A stretch of 64,000 nt of DNA from Pampus argenteus (lineage: Eukaryota > Chordata > Actinopteri > Scombriformes > Stromateidae). The stretch is from contig CM072863.1 in the NCBI GenBank assembly GCA_036937835.1, positions 13,132,001 through 13,196,000 of the forward strand, written 5' to 3'. Shown here piece by piece: positions 23,125-34,890 of this stretch. The translations under genes were made by a program, and so were the position numbers. The notes beneath the pieces were generated by a model. That model saw nothing but the letters and a program-made list of their open reading frames with translations, was not told where the DNA came from and searched no databases. Each line of letters starts with the position of its first letter. The first letter of the stretch is position 1.

Positions 23125-24756
23125 TCACAAATTAATGTGCAGAATATTTTTGAAAATTCGTTTAAAATTCCCATTGCAGAGTGGGTATATAAAAGGGTTG
23201 AGAGTGGAGTTGATGTACCCTAGCCATATGGTGAACATGTGGAGGTCATGGTGCACACACTCTCTGCAGAACGCCATGACCATGAAGGTAATGAAATATG
23301 GTATCCAACACATCATAAAGGCAGCAATGATAAAACCCAGCTGCTTGGCTGCCTTGTGCTCTTTATGGATCCTCAGGCTTTGTATACGCTGGCGTGATTG
23401 GACGATGAACCTTTGCCATGTCTGTCTCAGAGTCACTGCGTTAGCTGGGTCTAGTTTGGCATCTTCCTCCTTAGTCCAGGGCAAAGAGCGACTGGGGTCA
23501 CAGTTGTTGTAGAGCACCGAGGTGTATCTCTGCATGTCCGATACCTGACTAATGTCATAGACACCGCTTACTGAGTTTGGCACTGTGACATGACATTCAT
23601 TTAAAGATGCTTGAAGTTTGTTCTCATTATTCCCCTCTGAGCAAATTACATCCTGTGGCACTGAGGGTCGACTCAGGGGAGTTTCAGTGTCTGGCGTCTT
23701 CTCCCCAGGAGACAAGGAGCACCTTTTGCCCTTTTTTGCCATTCTGAACCTATTTGTTGTCATGGCAAGCAAGGACGTTTGGTGGCACTTTGCACCAATT
23801 TTTCTGTGGGATCTGCAAGGAGCAGTTTTAGATTTATCACCATCCTCGAGGGATAATGTCTGATCTAGAGTGTTCTGGTCCAGCAGCCGTTGTTTCACTA
23901 GAACCTTGCACTCCTTTTTGGGTGATTTGCAGTCATTTTTCTCAGATGTTTGACCATTTTGTCCATTCTCATTTTCCCAAAATGAATCTGTCGGATGAAT
24001 GATTCTCTCTCTGTCCCTCAGATGTTGCCTTACTGCCAAGTAGATGTGTGTGTAAAACCACAGCATCAAAATTGAGGGTACATAGAAATTGAAGACCGCA
24101 GTAATAACCTTAAACCATGTGACAAAGCGAAAATCTGTGTCACACTTGTTCTCTTCCTCAGGTTTGAGGTCTACATGAGTGAAAGACCTCCATCCTAAAA
24201 TAGGAATAATCCACATCATTGACAGCAACCAGGCCCCAGAAATCATAACACTTGCCTTTCCCCGCGTTCGATATTTCAGGTACTTCAGTGGCTGTCTGAC
24301 AGAGCGGTACCGATCCAAACACAGGATAAACAGACTGAAAATTGAAGCTGTGCTCGCGACATAATCCACAATAAGCCAAAACTGGCAGACAGCCCGACCC
24401 AGCTTCCATTCATCTTCCAACAAATACACCAAGTTTAGAGGCATAACTGTGGAGCCTACAATCAGATCAGCCACAGACAGGCTTACAATGTAGAGGTTCC
24501 CGACAGTGTGCAGGCTCTTCTCTCTCTTCACAGCATATAGGACGAGCAGGTTCATCATGATGGTGAGGAGAGAAAGGAGTCCCAGAAATACTCCCAGCAG
24601 GACATTGTGGAAGCGGTCATGGAAGGACAGAGTGAGATTGCTTTTCATTAACTCACCATCAAGAAGGCCACTCCAGCTTGTGTTGCTGTTATTGACATAG
24701 CTGTCGGTGTTGAGGTTTAGAGGGCTTGCAGACGGTGGCAGACCAGATTCCATCAT
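23125..24756 (-). CDS. hrh1: histamine H1 receptor
   Basis: This is a class A GPCR that binds histamine and signals mainly through Gq/11 at the plasma membrane. The intact single-exon frame gives 543 residues (human 487). Two adjacent ATGs (24756 and 24753) both have A at -3; the first is chosen. Visible features are N-glycosylation sequons at N22, N25 and N40; D97 in TM2; C124 with C205 for the extracellular disulfide; the amine-binding D131 in TM3; D148-R149-Y150; N223 in TM5; CWIPYF (W484, Y487, F488) in TM6; and NPFIY (520-524) in TM7. The third intracellular loop is long (about residues 242-468). TM3, TM6 and the FTIWLGYINSTLNP stretch separate H1 from muscarinic receptors, its nearest relatives. 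Its position between slc6a1 and atg7 matches human HRH1. Confidence 0.96.
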   Translation of the reverse strand: MMESGLPPSASPLNLNTDSYVNNSNTSWSGLLDGELMKSNLTLSFHDRFHNVLLGVFLGLLSLLTIMMNLLVLYAVKREKSLHTVGNLYIVSLSVADLIVGSTVMPLNLVYLLEDEWKLGRAVCQFWLIVDYVASTASIFSLFILCLDRYRSVRQPLKYLKYRTRGKASVMISGAWLLSMMWIIPILGWRSFTHVDLKPEEENKCDTDFRFVTWFKVITAVFNFYVPSILMLWFYTHIYLAVRQHLRDRERIIHPTDSFWENENGQNGQTSEKNDCKSPKKECKVLVKQRLLDQNTLDQTLSLEDGDKSKTAPCRSHRKIGAKCHQTSLLAMTTNRFRMAKKGKRCSLSPGEKTPDTETPLSRPSVPQDVICSEGNNENKLQASLNECHVTVPNSVSGVYDISQVSDMQRYTSVLYNNCDPSRSLPWTKEEDAKLDPANAVTLRQTWQRFIVQSRQRIQSLRIHKEHKAAKQLGFIIAAFMMCWIPYFITFMVMAFCRECVHHDLHMFTIWLGYINSTLNPFIYPLCNGNFKRIFKNILHINL

Positions 24757-24984
24757 GGTAGATGAGATGGTCACCTCTATATGCAGTCACATTGTGAAAA
24801 ACTATAAGCCAGTGTGTCTTTAACTGTGGGCCGACGCATGTATGGACCAGTAGGTTTTCCAAGGTAATGAGAATTTACTCAGTTTGGACATGCAAGTTAA
24901 AACAGGTAATCCTATGAATACCGGAAAAGGAGTAAATCAGAGTTGTCTCAATCTGTAGTCCGCTTGTTATAGAAATCCAAACGT
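24757..24984 (-). other. hrh1: hrh1 5'UTR part of exon 2
   Basis: The sequence from 24984 down to the start codon has no in-frame coding similarity. It is preceded by a good acceptor (TTCTTTGTTTTGCAG). The exon therefore begins with about 228 bases of 5'UTR, an arrangement also found in human HRH1. Confidence 0.65.
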
Positions 24985-26277
24985 CTGCAAAACAAAGAAC
25001 ATTACAGGTTAGACTGACAGCAATTTGCCACGCAGGATTATTATTCAAGATACTTCCAACTCCACTTAAAAATGGGTTTTTCTTACTGTAACTTCACTTG
25101 GATGTTTGAGCTTGACTGTGCAGAATGATGTATGTGCAGTTTGACATTAGAAGGGTGTTTTCACATTAAACTGTTAAAAATTGAAATCTTCTCTGTACGT
25201 AAAACTAAGTTTAAGTCATGTATGTAAAGCATGATTTAAGACATTGCAACAAATTTTGAAGCCAATCGTAGTCCTGTACGCAACTTATACAAGTGTGATG
25301 TGGTACAGTAGCTTTAAACCTCAGGTGCACGTACACTGAGAATAGATGAAAAATATGTGCACGTATATCGATTCTAGTTTCTGCATGGTTGAAAGAGTAG
25401 ATGTAAATGTATTTTTAACTAGGCAATTGAATTTTTTTTTATGGAAAAGCCATATCAGGCACAAAAAACATGACTCAAGTGTACAGAAACTTTTACACAC
25501 TTCATATATATATATTTTTGGTTTTGATATACATTAATAATTAATTAAAATTGCTCTTGCTCTTTCTCTTTCACTGTCCATCTGGCTGTCTTTAACACAC
25601 ATTGGGGAGAGTGACTGTCATCAACACAGCAATAGACAAACTGTGATTTGAGGAAAGGAGGCACAAATATGCTGTCAGTGTTGAATGATGGAATCTGTTT
25701 CTTTGGATTTATAAAAGTTTATAAATCACAGCGAAACATCGCATATCAAAACGTATCTATATTCTAATAGAAATGCACTTATCTCAGTTGTTTGGGCCAT
25801 TGATTTTTAAGAGAGTAGACTGAAATAAACCTGTTGCCATGGAGGCTGGGAGCTGTTTCCTTACATAGCTTGGGCAGATTTGTTTTTCCATGATTAATCT
25901 ATGAATTAAAATATGTCAATTTGGTCTTTTTAGCTAATTGTTAGTATATCACTTTTTTTTCAGCCGGGGTGAATTATCATATGTGTCATCCTGCCAATAA
26001 GAACACCAAATCCCACTGATACCAAATTGAATTCTTACAACAAAATAGTTAGACATATTGGAATTTAAATATCCTTTATATGTAAATAAAGATATGGTAA
26101 AATCTATGCTACAGTGATGAAATTAATGACTGAATAAAACTAAACATATGGAGATGTGAATTCTTAATAATTAAAGAAAGAGAGGTATGATTGCTTATCA
26201 AATGAGCAGGATATCTGTGGAAGCACCAGTTTTTATTGAGTTATTTCTCACTGATGACACACACTTAACAGGAAGAA

Positions 26278-26315
<38 letters not shown>

Positions 26316-27576
26316 AAGCTCAAAAGTGTTAGTGCTCACTAGAGAAACAAAATGCTTACAACAGTAGTGGGGGCTGAGAGGTTATTAGCAAAGCATCTTC
26401 AAAAAAATGACTCATTCAATCATGGTTTTTTCAATGGATCAGTTCTGGAAATAATACATTTTTATTTGCTCTCATCAGACCCCATGTTAGCATCAGCTTG
26501 CTTACATCAGTTCAGGAATTAATGAATAGTTCATTCCAGTCATATATTATAAGGAACAACAACGATATTTGTGGATATGCAACTGATGAAACATCATCAT
26601 ACAAGTTACACCAAACCATTTAACACAATGCAATTCCCACAATCAATGACAAAGAATAGTTTGAAGCACAAGGCTTATTTTCGCCTATACTATAAATCAG
26701 CCAGAGACACTAAAAGGACAGTAAAAGGAGCAGTTCATGAACTATTAGTGTCAGTATGTTAAGTCTCCATAGAGAGGGTTGCAAAAGGATCAAAAGCTTC
26801 TCAGCTTCAGGGTACGCATCAACTAATCAACAGTATAGGAACTTTAAATTAATGATCTGATGCCATCATTTAAACCAGTACAAGTCTACAAGAGCAAAGC
26901 AAACACGCATGAACACACAGAAGCACGAATACAAATCTTTATTTAAGACACCTAGTTTAATTTGCTTCATCGGTCTCTTTGTAGGATTGTAAATCTTTTT
27001 GTGTGTATATCATAGCTACCTCCACAAGACAAATATTTAGGAAGCTTATTCCTCATTGGACTCGCTAAGAATAACAAGAGAAAAGAGGCATAAATAGCTG
27101 TTTTTAGGGGAAAAAAAAAACACCCCTGCGGTTTTTTGTTTTTTTGTTTTGTTTTTTTTTGCGTTTGAACCGGATATTGCTTATTTATTCAACTCTAATT
27201 GTTCAATAGGATTACCAGTAAATACCACCACCTCTCTGATTTCATTAAAAAAGAGATTGTATTCACACTAATCGTGCCATATTTTGCTCTGTCGTGACCT
27301 GATGGGGATCAAAATATCTATCAAAATGAATAATGGCTCTCACGCGAAATACTGCAAGTCGGTGCCAGAGAAAACCACCTGTTGAGCTGCTGCAGGATCA
27401 CGCGTGAAAACTTTAATGAACACGATCGATAAACACATGCATATTTTCTAACAATGCTCTGGTGATGAAGTTGGATGTCTCATGTGCCATTAACAAAAAA
27501 CAACTTTAACAGTTGAATAACTGCAATTATTATATAGGCGTCTGTATTTATGTAGTTATGTGTATGTAAAACTTAC
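24985..27576 (-). other. hrh1 5'UTR intron
   Basis: About 2.6 kb between donor AATTG|GTAAGT at 27577/27576 and acceptor TTTTGCAG at 24985. It contains a (CA)n tract at 26283-26314 and A/T homopolymers at 27107-27165. No coding exon is seen. Confidence 0.55.
26283..26314. repeat. (AC)16 microsatellite
   Basis: Uninterrupted AC dinucleotides within the hrh1 5' intron. Confidence 0.95.
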
Positions 27577-27750
27577 CAATTATGTATATACATTTCCCGG
27601 AAAGTCCTGTTTATTCCAGTTTGTATTCCGGTAGAAAAACTGAAAACGAGTGGAAGATAGAGGTCGGAATCGCAAAGAAAAACTGCCTCCCCCTCTCTCC
27701 CCCTCCTCTCTCTCTGACTCTCTCTCCCCTGTCTGGACTCTACATGATAT
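27577..27750 (-). promoter_or_regulatory. hrh1: probable hrh1 exon 1 and promoter
   Basis: A consensus donor (GTAAGTTT) follows an exon-like stretch. Upstream on the gene strand is a GA-rich (plus strand CT-rich) tract of about 65 bases at 27685-27745, a common feature of TATA-less promoters. Two copies of GTGATTCACTGT lie at about 27806-27829. No TATA box is seen and the start site is not defined. Confidence 0.45.
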
Positions 27751-30464
27751 TCAGCTGAACCGGGTTTTCGCCTTATGGAGCGGCGTATTATTAATTGCAG
27801 TGCCGTGATTCACTGTGTGATTCACTGTACGGTAACAATCCCATTCTGAGCAACAGTATTTAACTTACTCCATGTCATAAACCAAGTAAAATCTGGACAT
27901 TCATAAAGGAAAATATAGAGTGTAAAAGCTACTGAAGGTCTAAATTCTACACTACTGTGAAAACATCTTTGTGGAATATTTAAATCTTAAATCTTAAAAT
28001 CTTTTATTAAAAGTTAGGCATAAGATATAGACATTTTGTACCAGGAAAAGGTGAGGGTGTGAGCTGTGGTGGGATGCAGTAGGGGAGATAAGAGTGTCAG
28101 TAGTAATAAAGAGACCATAAAGTAGTAAAGAGACCATCATGGATTCCTCCAATCAAATCATACAAACTAGAATGATGAAACTCAGCATACAGTGTGCCAA
28201 GCACTGACAGTAGTCTTCTTGCTGTTTACAAATGTAGACTCTAGCAGCATTAAATGGATGTCAACAGGAAAGCACAATACAAAAGCTTAAAGATACATGT
28301 AGAGGTGCCGACCTGTATTAAGAAGTATTTTGCTTTTGAGTTTTTTTTTGAGTTTTTTTGCTTTGCCATTCTCTTCAGCTGTGTTATAGGATAGCATATC
28401 AGTGTGCATCTCGCCGCTGTCAGTATGTGGGTTTATATATGTGGGTTTACATATGGGCAACTGGTTTCACTTGGATGTGTGCCAACAGTCTGGTTTCTGC
28501 AGAATTCAAGAACAAAAAACAAACAAACAAAATCCTACAAACTAAAAATGTGAATTTAAACGGTAGGTTCACAGTTTTTCCTTGAAGAGTGTTTCTCTGT
28601 TGAGCTGCAGGACTTTGGCACTAAAAAGACTGTAACATTGAAAGATATGTACTTGATGAACTTTTAAATATTATTTTTGCACAGGAGGACTGTAGATTCA
28701 TCACTCACATTGTAAGTGCATTATGAAGAGGTCTTCTAATGGCCAGTGTAAATAGAGGGGATGATTATGGCAAGAAAAAAATATTTCATTGTTCATTTGG
28801 GCACCCGACTGTTATTTTAAGACAGACTTTCAAAATAGTGAATCTGTCCTTTAATGTATAAAAAATAGCTATGTTACAGTAATATAGTAAAGAAAGATAG
28901 AGTTTGGTTAGAAGGTTGAAAAAAAACATTGTTTTTATGGCAATGGGTTTATGGTTTCAGCAATGTTTTCTCATTCATTCATTATCATACATCCAGCACA
29001 CTTCATAGCAGTGGGGTTATGAGTTTCTTAATGTCCATGTCGATGGGTTGCTTCTGTGAATTAGTCTGGGATTCATCTGGGACTCCTCTTGGGACAAGAA
29101 CCATTGTGTAAGGGCTACTTGGCTAAAGGGAAATCGGATGTGTGTATCCTGAAGGAGAAAGTTCACAAGTTGAAAAAAAAAAAAATCTTTTTGTTGGGAG
29201 CACTATGCATGCAGCAAGTATTACAATGAATGTTTACAAGTGAGGTGTCAGGACACTCCAAGAAGTCTTAAAAACTATGTTTATTTCAGCTGGATGAATG
29301 AACTGTGTTACAAAGGTTTGGTGTGTATGTGTGAGGCCAAAGTCAATAAATTTCCCCCTTTGGAGCGTGATCTGTGCACTAAATTTATCTCTAATATTTT
29401 TTCAAATATGCTGGTTACAGCAAAATAAAAAGTCCTCCTCCACTTGTTGACAGAGCTTGATGTTCAGACTCTGGTAATATTTAAGAGCTAGAAATTAACC
29501 TCAAGTGTGTGAAAGAACTCACATTTCATGGCTATGCAAAGCCAATGCACTCTTTATCCAGATCAGAGTAGGGGTCATCATTAGAATAAGTATAACATTA
29601 CACAGCTAGGTCTTAGTCAGTTTTCTGAAACATGTAAAGACTACTATGAAATATGCAAAGCAAATGGTGCAGAGCAGTAAGGAAGCTGAGAGCAGCTGTA
29701 GTTGTCATAATTGTGCCTAGGCCTATTGGTTTGAGATAAGACTTATTTATCCATTTATTTTGAGATAACAAATGGCTGGTTTGGCTGAGCTTTTCCTGAT
29801 AAAGGCCAATGAGTAAAACTCAGTTTGTAGAATTGAGATTTTCAGCATCAGACTTCAATCTTGTTTAATACCTTGACACTCACACAAAACCACATCCACA
29901 TTCAATATCCTAATCATATGACAGGGCTTGAGCAATCAGATTTTCTTTAATGTATAAAAGGCAGAGTCTTCAGATCACAATAAAAATCAATTGATATCAG
30001 TATTTTGTCATATACTTATAATGTATTCGCTGTTGCAAATTATTATTTTACGTTGGCATTTATTTGTTCTGTCATTTTATGTAGTCAAAACAGTCTAACA
30101 CAGACAGCCACAGACTTGCTGTGCACACGAGATGTAAATGAAGCTTCGGGTGACTGTTTAGTGCACACAGAGTGTGTGAAGTATACACAGTTAGTGTAGA
30201 CAGCTGCGTAAATTATGCAAAATGAAAGTGTGACTGCTGTATGGTGGAAAATCACAGTTGAAAGGTGCCTTGGTAAAGACAGCGTGTTAGTGAAAACACC
30301 TGCGTGGGTTTGCAGGGCCTTTACTTCATTTGGTACATTTTGTGCAAGCAGCATTGCATAGTTGATGTTTATATTAAATTGTTTTTGGATTCTGGGGAAA
30401 ATGGCTAAAGTGTTTCGGCCATGCCTGCCCTCCCCCTACAGGAAAAGCTGAGGGTGAAGAGGTG

Positions 30465-30560
30465 ATGAAAAGAAAGAAAGGAAGGAAGGAAGGAAAGGGA
30501 GAGAGGGGAGAGAGGGAGTGAGAGAAGAAGGATACGATGAAAAGGGGGGAGGAAGGTTTG
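30465..30560. repeat. purine-rich GGAA/GAGA tract
   Basis: GAAAGGAAGGAAGGAAGG-type repeats run into GAGAGGGGAGAGAGGG, almost purely purine on the plus strand. The open frames across its complement are composition artefacts. Confidence 0.85.
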
Positions 30561-31164
30561 AAGGAAGAAAAGTTTGTGAAAAGGATAAGATGAAGAGAAA
30601 ATGGCATCCTAAGCTGAAATGTTTGTGGAGAAAGGAACAGTAGGTGGTAAGGTTGTAAGTGCCCTTATGACCACAATATTTCCAGATACTGAACTCCTCT
30701 AACCCCTTTGGGAAAAACCCCTCTTTCAAATAGTAGTCAAGTAGAGATGCTCTGTAGCCAAAAACTGCTTAAATCTATAAAGAAGTGTAACTGTGGGACT
30801 CATGAGCCATCAGGGATTTTATGGTTCAATAATTTATAATCCATAATCCATACAAAGTCATTGTTAAATGTAGTCACAGTGATAGTAACTGTACATGGAT
30901 GAAGATTTAAACTGACAGACTGTAATAAGTACAGTAAATGTACAGTAGTAACAAGGTTTTCTATTTCCGCTCCACAGCTGTGAGTAATAAGATTTGGAGC
31001 ATCCGTATATGCACACGGTACAATGGACGTGATAATGTGTGTACTCTAATTTTCTGTGTGTGTGTGTGAGTGAGTGAGTCAGAGGTCTTCCTAATTTCAT
31101 TAAGGTCAATCTGTATTTGGGGAGCTCATACCCAGCCAGTTACATTGTATTGTATTTTTGTACT

Positions 31165-31165
<1 letters not shown>

Positions 31166-31196
<31 letters not shown>
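31166..31196. repeat. (GT)15 microsatellite
   Basis: An uninterrupted GT tract in intergenic DNA. Confidence 0.95.
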
Positions 31197-31198
<2 letters not shown>

Positions 31199-31448
31199 CT
31201 AATAGAAATTACTCAGTTTTTTGTGTTACTGATTTCTATAAAGGGTTTTTCTAAATGAAACTAAACTTACATCCCCTGTAAGCCACATTTGAGGATTGTA
31301 GACCTTACCATCTATTATCAATATACTTTAAGTGTGTGTATTTTTAAAAGACTAGGTTAAAAGCAAGTCTTTCACGATACCTTTCTGCAGAAACACTGTA
31401 AATTGCTTGAAAAATCTTGAAGTCATGTCTGTGTTTTGTAGGCCAACA

Positions 31449-31462
31449 CTGCCATCTGCTGG
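31449..31462 (-). promoter_or_regulatory. CTCF motif, full consensus match
   Basis: The minus strand reads CCAGCAGATGGCAG, which fits every position of the CTCF core CCASYAGRKGGCRS. It is not in an obvious repeat. It sits about 3.7 kb upstream of the probable hrh1 promoter, in the hrh1-slc6a1 interval, where an insulator or loop anchor would make sense. Occupancy is inferred. Confidence 0.5.
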
Positions 31463-32364
31463 TTGATTTCGTACCTGCTGAAATATATCATAAATGAAGA
31501 CGGGCAGTCATCGTGTGCGTGTCAGTGTGGCTGCTTTACAAGATCTCAAGACAAATGAAAGCTAATTTTAGCACTTTAAATAAGCATAACCATCAGTAAT
31601 CCATCAGCCTGTGTAAACTCAATTCCGGTCTGATAATCTCCATCATCAATCATGCTTGCAGTAGATCAGAGTCCCTGAAAATAATAGAGAAAATCTCCAG
31701 CTAATCTCCCTTCACATGTTGGGTTTACTCTCCTGTTAATGCTGGGACTTGACTCCATACCCTTTTGATGAGCCTCTGTAAACAAACTCACCAATGTCAA
31801 CAGTTTATTATGAGAAAGGTGAACCTTAGACACAATAATAAGTAAAGAGACTCCACACTGCCATTTGTTTTTTTCAGTGTGATGTCCTCTACATTTCCCC
31901 CAAGGCTATTGTAGGAAATGATGTTGCTAATTTTTCTTTCTTTCTTCCTTCTTTTGCTGCCTCTTTCTTAATCCTTCGCTCACATCATTTTAATTGTTTT
32001 TTTTTTTGTTAATTAACATGAGCAGGATGAATGCGGCAATTTGCAAAATGAGTAAGAAATGATTACAAAACACATTCTTTTACACATTGCGTCAGCCCGA
32101 CAATTTGAATAAGGTTGCCAATCTGCATTCTAGTTGACTTGATTTCAACAGTTTTTTCAGCACATCAGCGTTTTTCAAGCTGTGCTGCATCTGATAAGTG
32201 CCTTTGTCAAGCTGCATATCGGAGCCCTCTTCAGCGGCAGTCCTTTTGCAGCCATTGAGGCGAGGCGACTGACATTAACTAGAATGACAGAGGCCTACTT
32301 CATACTCCCTCTACATCATCTTCACTTTTCTTTTTATAAACCTCTCATCAGCCCCCATCCCACA

Positions 32365-32510
32365 TCCGCTCTCTCTCTGTCACTCCTTCTCCCTCTCACT
32401 CAACCTATCTCTCTCAGATCCCTCTTCTCTCCCCTCTTCCACTTAATTTTCTCCAATTTACTCCGCTTCTCCCGCCTCCTCTCCCCTCGCTGCTTTTCTC
32501 CATCCCTCAG
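32365..32510. repeat. pyrimidine-rich low-complexity tract
   Basis: Repeated CTCTCT/TCTCCC words on the plus strand produce an artefactual 152-codon open frame. Confidence 0.8.
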
Positions 32511-33354
32511 TCTCTTGGGCATTTTGCAGTCACATAGTCAGGCATGTGAGGTAAAGGACTTATGTAATCTGCTATACTGTGTCTCATCTCCCTTTCTGTC
32601 TGTCTTTCTATATCTGTCCTGCTCTTTACAGTGGTACTAGTTTAACAATGGACTGTAGGCCACAGTAGTCAAATTCACTGCTTATCTTATATGGAGGAAT
32701 CCTATTGTTAATGCATGACATGTATAATATTGTATATCTTGGTATAAGATATTATGTTGAATAATAATTATAAGAATTAAAAATATATTCATATTAACAG
32801 AAACGACACAAATAAATCAAAAGCTTTATCTTTCCTGAGTAAGCAGAAATAGTGTTATCTTATTGCATAATTCAATCCCAGCAAATGGCCAGCAATGTGG
32901 AGGTAGGCAATATTCAGTAAAACACAAATTATTTACACTTTATTTCTGGTCATTTTTATCATAAGATGTTTTGATTCTGACAAAACTGGACATTTTATTT
33001 GCTATTTTCCCGGACACATGTATATTGCATGATGTATGTTACTAAATTCTGGATGTATTCATAAATACAGATGAATCTGTTATGTTGGCTGAGATACAAT
33101 TCCAAAATGCAAATTTCAACTGAGTTGTCTGACTTACTTAGTTCTTGTTGCCTAGGACGGACAATGTGCAAAATGCAAATGTGTATGCATGTGTGTGCAC
33201 ACACTCATTGTATGTGTGTCTGTGTGTGTGTGGGTGCTTGGGTGGTGGATTGACTTGAACCCAGGGGCAGGCCTGGAATAGACAGAGTCACTCATCTGTT
33301 TCTAATGAAGAATAATGCACTGCACTGGACATAAACAAAAGCCCTGTCCTAAAA

Positions 33355-33414
33355 ACACGCACGCACGCTCGCACGCACGCACACAGGCACGCATGCACGC
33401 ACGCACACACACAC
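33355..33414. repeat. CA/CG alternating purine-pyrimidine tract
   Basis: A run of CACG and CA dinucleotides with few interruptions. Alternating purine-pyrimidine DNA of this kind can adopt Z-form. Confidence 0.9.
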
Positions 33415-34849
33415 GACAAACATGCATTTATGTTTGTACACACAGCATTGTACATGCATATGCAGACACACATGATATAATATCCATATTTCTGGGATTT
33501 AATACCTCCCAAACAGCCAACCAGACCCACACATATACAAAAAACACACACAAAGCATATACACAAATACATCAACAAACAGATGATCATAGTACCTTTA
33601 AATCAAATAAGAAGAGCAAAAATGATCATTCAACATGATCTTACAGGCACATTTTGCTTCTTTCTATCAACAGTAGACATAATAATAGGTGAACAATTCA
33701 ACCTTTTCATTTGTCCAAATAAAGTCCCGGTTGATATACTGAGAGCCTCTTAATCACTGGACAATTTGGAATTGAGTTCCTTTCTTAGTAAGGTCAAGGG
33801 CAGCTTTTACTAATTGTTTGGCAAAACAAAAAGTGCTTTATATTCCTGTATGTTCAATATCTGAACAATCTGACTACAAAGCATATTCACTTCAAGTGAA
33901 TTTTGTAGAGACATAAAATTACAAATACAGTGGATGTATTATATAGATGCCCTATAAACTGTGATTTGGTAGGTTTTTGATAAAATATAACCCTTCAAAT
34001 AACTTGATATGTTAAGAAAATCCCCCACTTATGTTTAAGTTATGGGAAAATCAGTTAAAAAACGGAACAGAAGAATAATCATGAACACACAGTTCCCTCT
34101 GGCAGCTGCTTGGTTATACTGCAGAATTTATTACAGAGTGTGTCACCGCTGATTTCATTTAGTGATGAAGATAATGAAGAGGGACAGGCATGGCGGGACT
34201 TAGCAGAGGGTTTTTAGTCAAACATTAAAATCTCTGACCAGTGAAACAAGCTTATGTCATTCTAACAAAAGCACGGAAAAGAAACTATTAAGGCAGGTTG
34301 TACAGCTGTGCTAAGAGAACAAGAAGAAAAAAAGCTTTATTAGGAATGATTTACCTCTTGGGTATCTTTTAAATATCCTTATTGTGTTTTTCTGTTTGTA
34401 CAGGCATCATATTGGTTGTCTCTGTCTTTTCTTGTCTTTCTTTATCCTTAAAAAGTGTTCCATATATATCTGATTTGGTAAAACACAAATAACAGCGCTG
34501 ATGTTTTCTGTCATGGCTTGCATGCTCTCAATCTTACCCGTACACACTTTTAAATCTATGCAAATACAGACACACACATACAAAACAACAAATATATATA
34601 ATGGCACGGTGTCAAGAACCAATGACCTACAGTGCATGTTTTTCAAGTCGTACAAGAGAGAGACATTATCATACAGACACTATACAGCAAGCGAAAGAGA
34701 GATGGAGAGGGGTGGGTGGGGGTGGATAGGAGGTGGAGGCAGACATTATCTGTGCAATTCCAAGGTCTGTCCGTCATGTGGCAGTGTGCAGCTTTTCAGG
34801 AGCTGCTGTCACAATGGCGCAGAGCCAGTCAAAGTCAGCCTAATCCCTA

Positions 34850-34890
34850 ACACACACATACACACACACACACACACATGCACGCACGCA
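34850..34890. repeat. (CA)n tract with CACG units
   Basis: CA repeats continue into CACG units and then (CACT)n. The tract passes through a 242-codon open frame that is rejected as a gene. Confidence 0.9.

Larger units (their letters stand above)
22330..27750 (-). other. hrh1: hrh1 transcription unit (limits approximate)
   Basis: The unit consists of a probable first non-coding exon (27577 up to about 27750), an intron of about 2.6 kb and a second exon starting at 24984 that carries the whole coding sequence. The 3' end is not certain: a TTTATT (AATAAA on the gene strand) follows the stop almost at once (23105-23110), while another lies near 22340. The longer 3'UTR is preferred. Confidence 0.5.
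27751..31440. other. intergenic region upstream of hrh1
   Basis: No supported gene. It contains a purine-rich (GGAA)n-like tract at 30465-30560, a (GT)n tract at 31166-31196 and short T-rich repeats at 28330-28360. Confidence 0.6.

Noticed and set aside
23060..23512. 150-codon plus-strand frame opposite the 3' part of hrh1
   Set aside because: It is the antisense shadow of the receptor coding sequence.
24757..24774. hrh1 start six codons upstream (residues MTISST)
   Set aside because: The codon at 24774-24772 is GTG, not ATG. The first ATG of the frame is at 24756.
32182..32640. 152-codon plus-strand frame
   Set aside because: Caused by a CT-rich low-complexity tract; serine/leucine composition bias and no homology.
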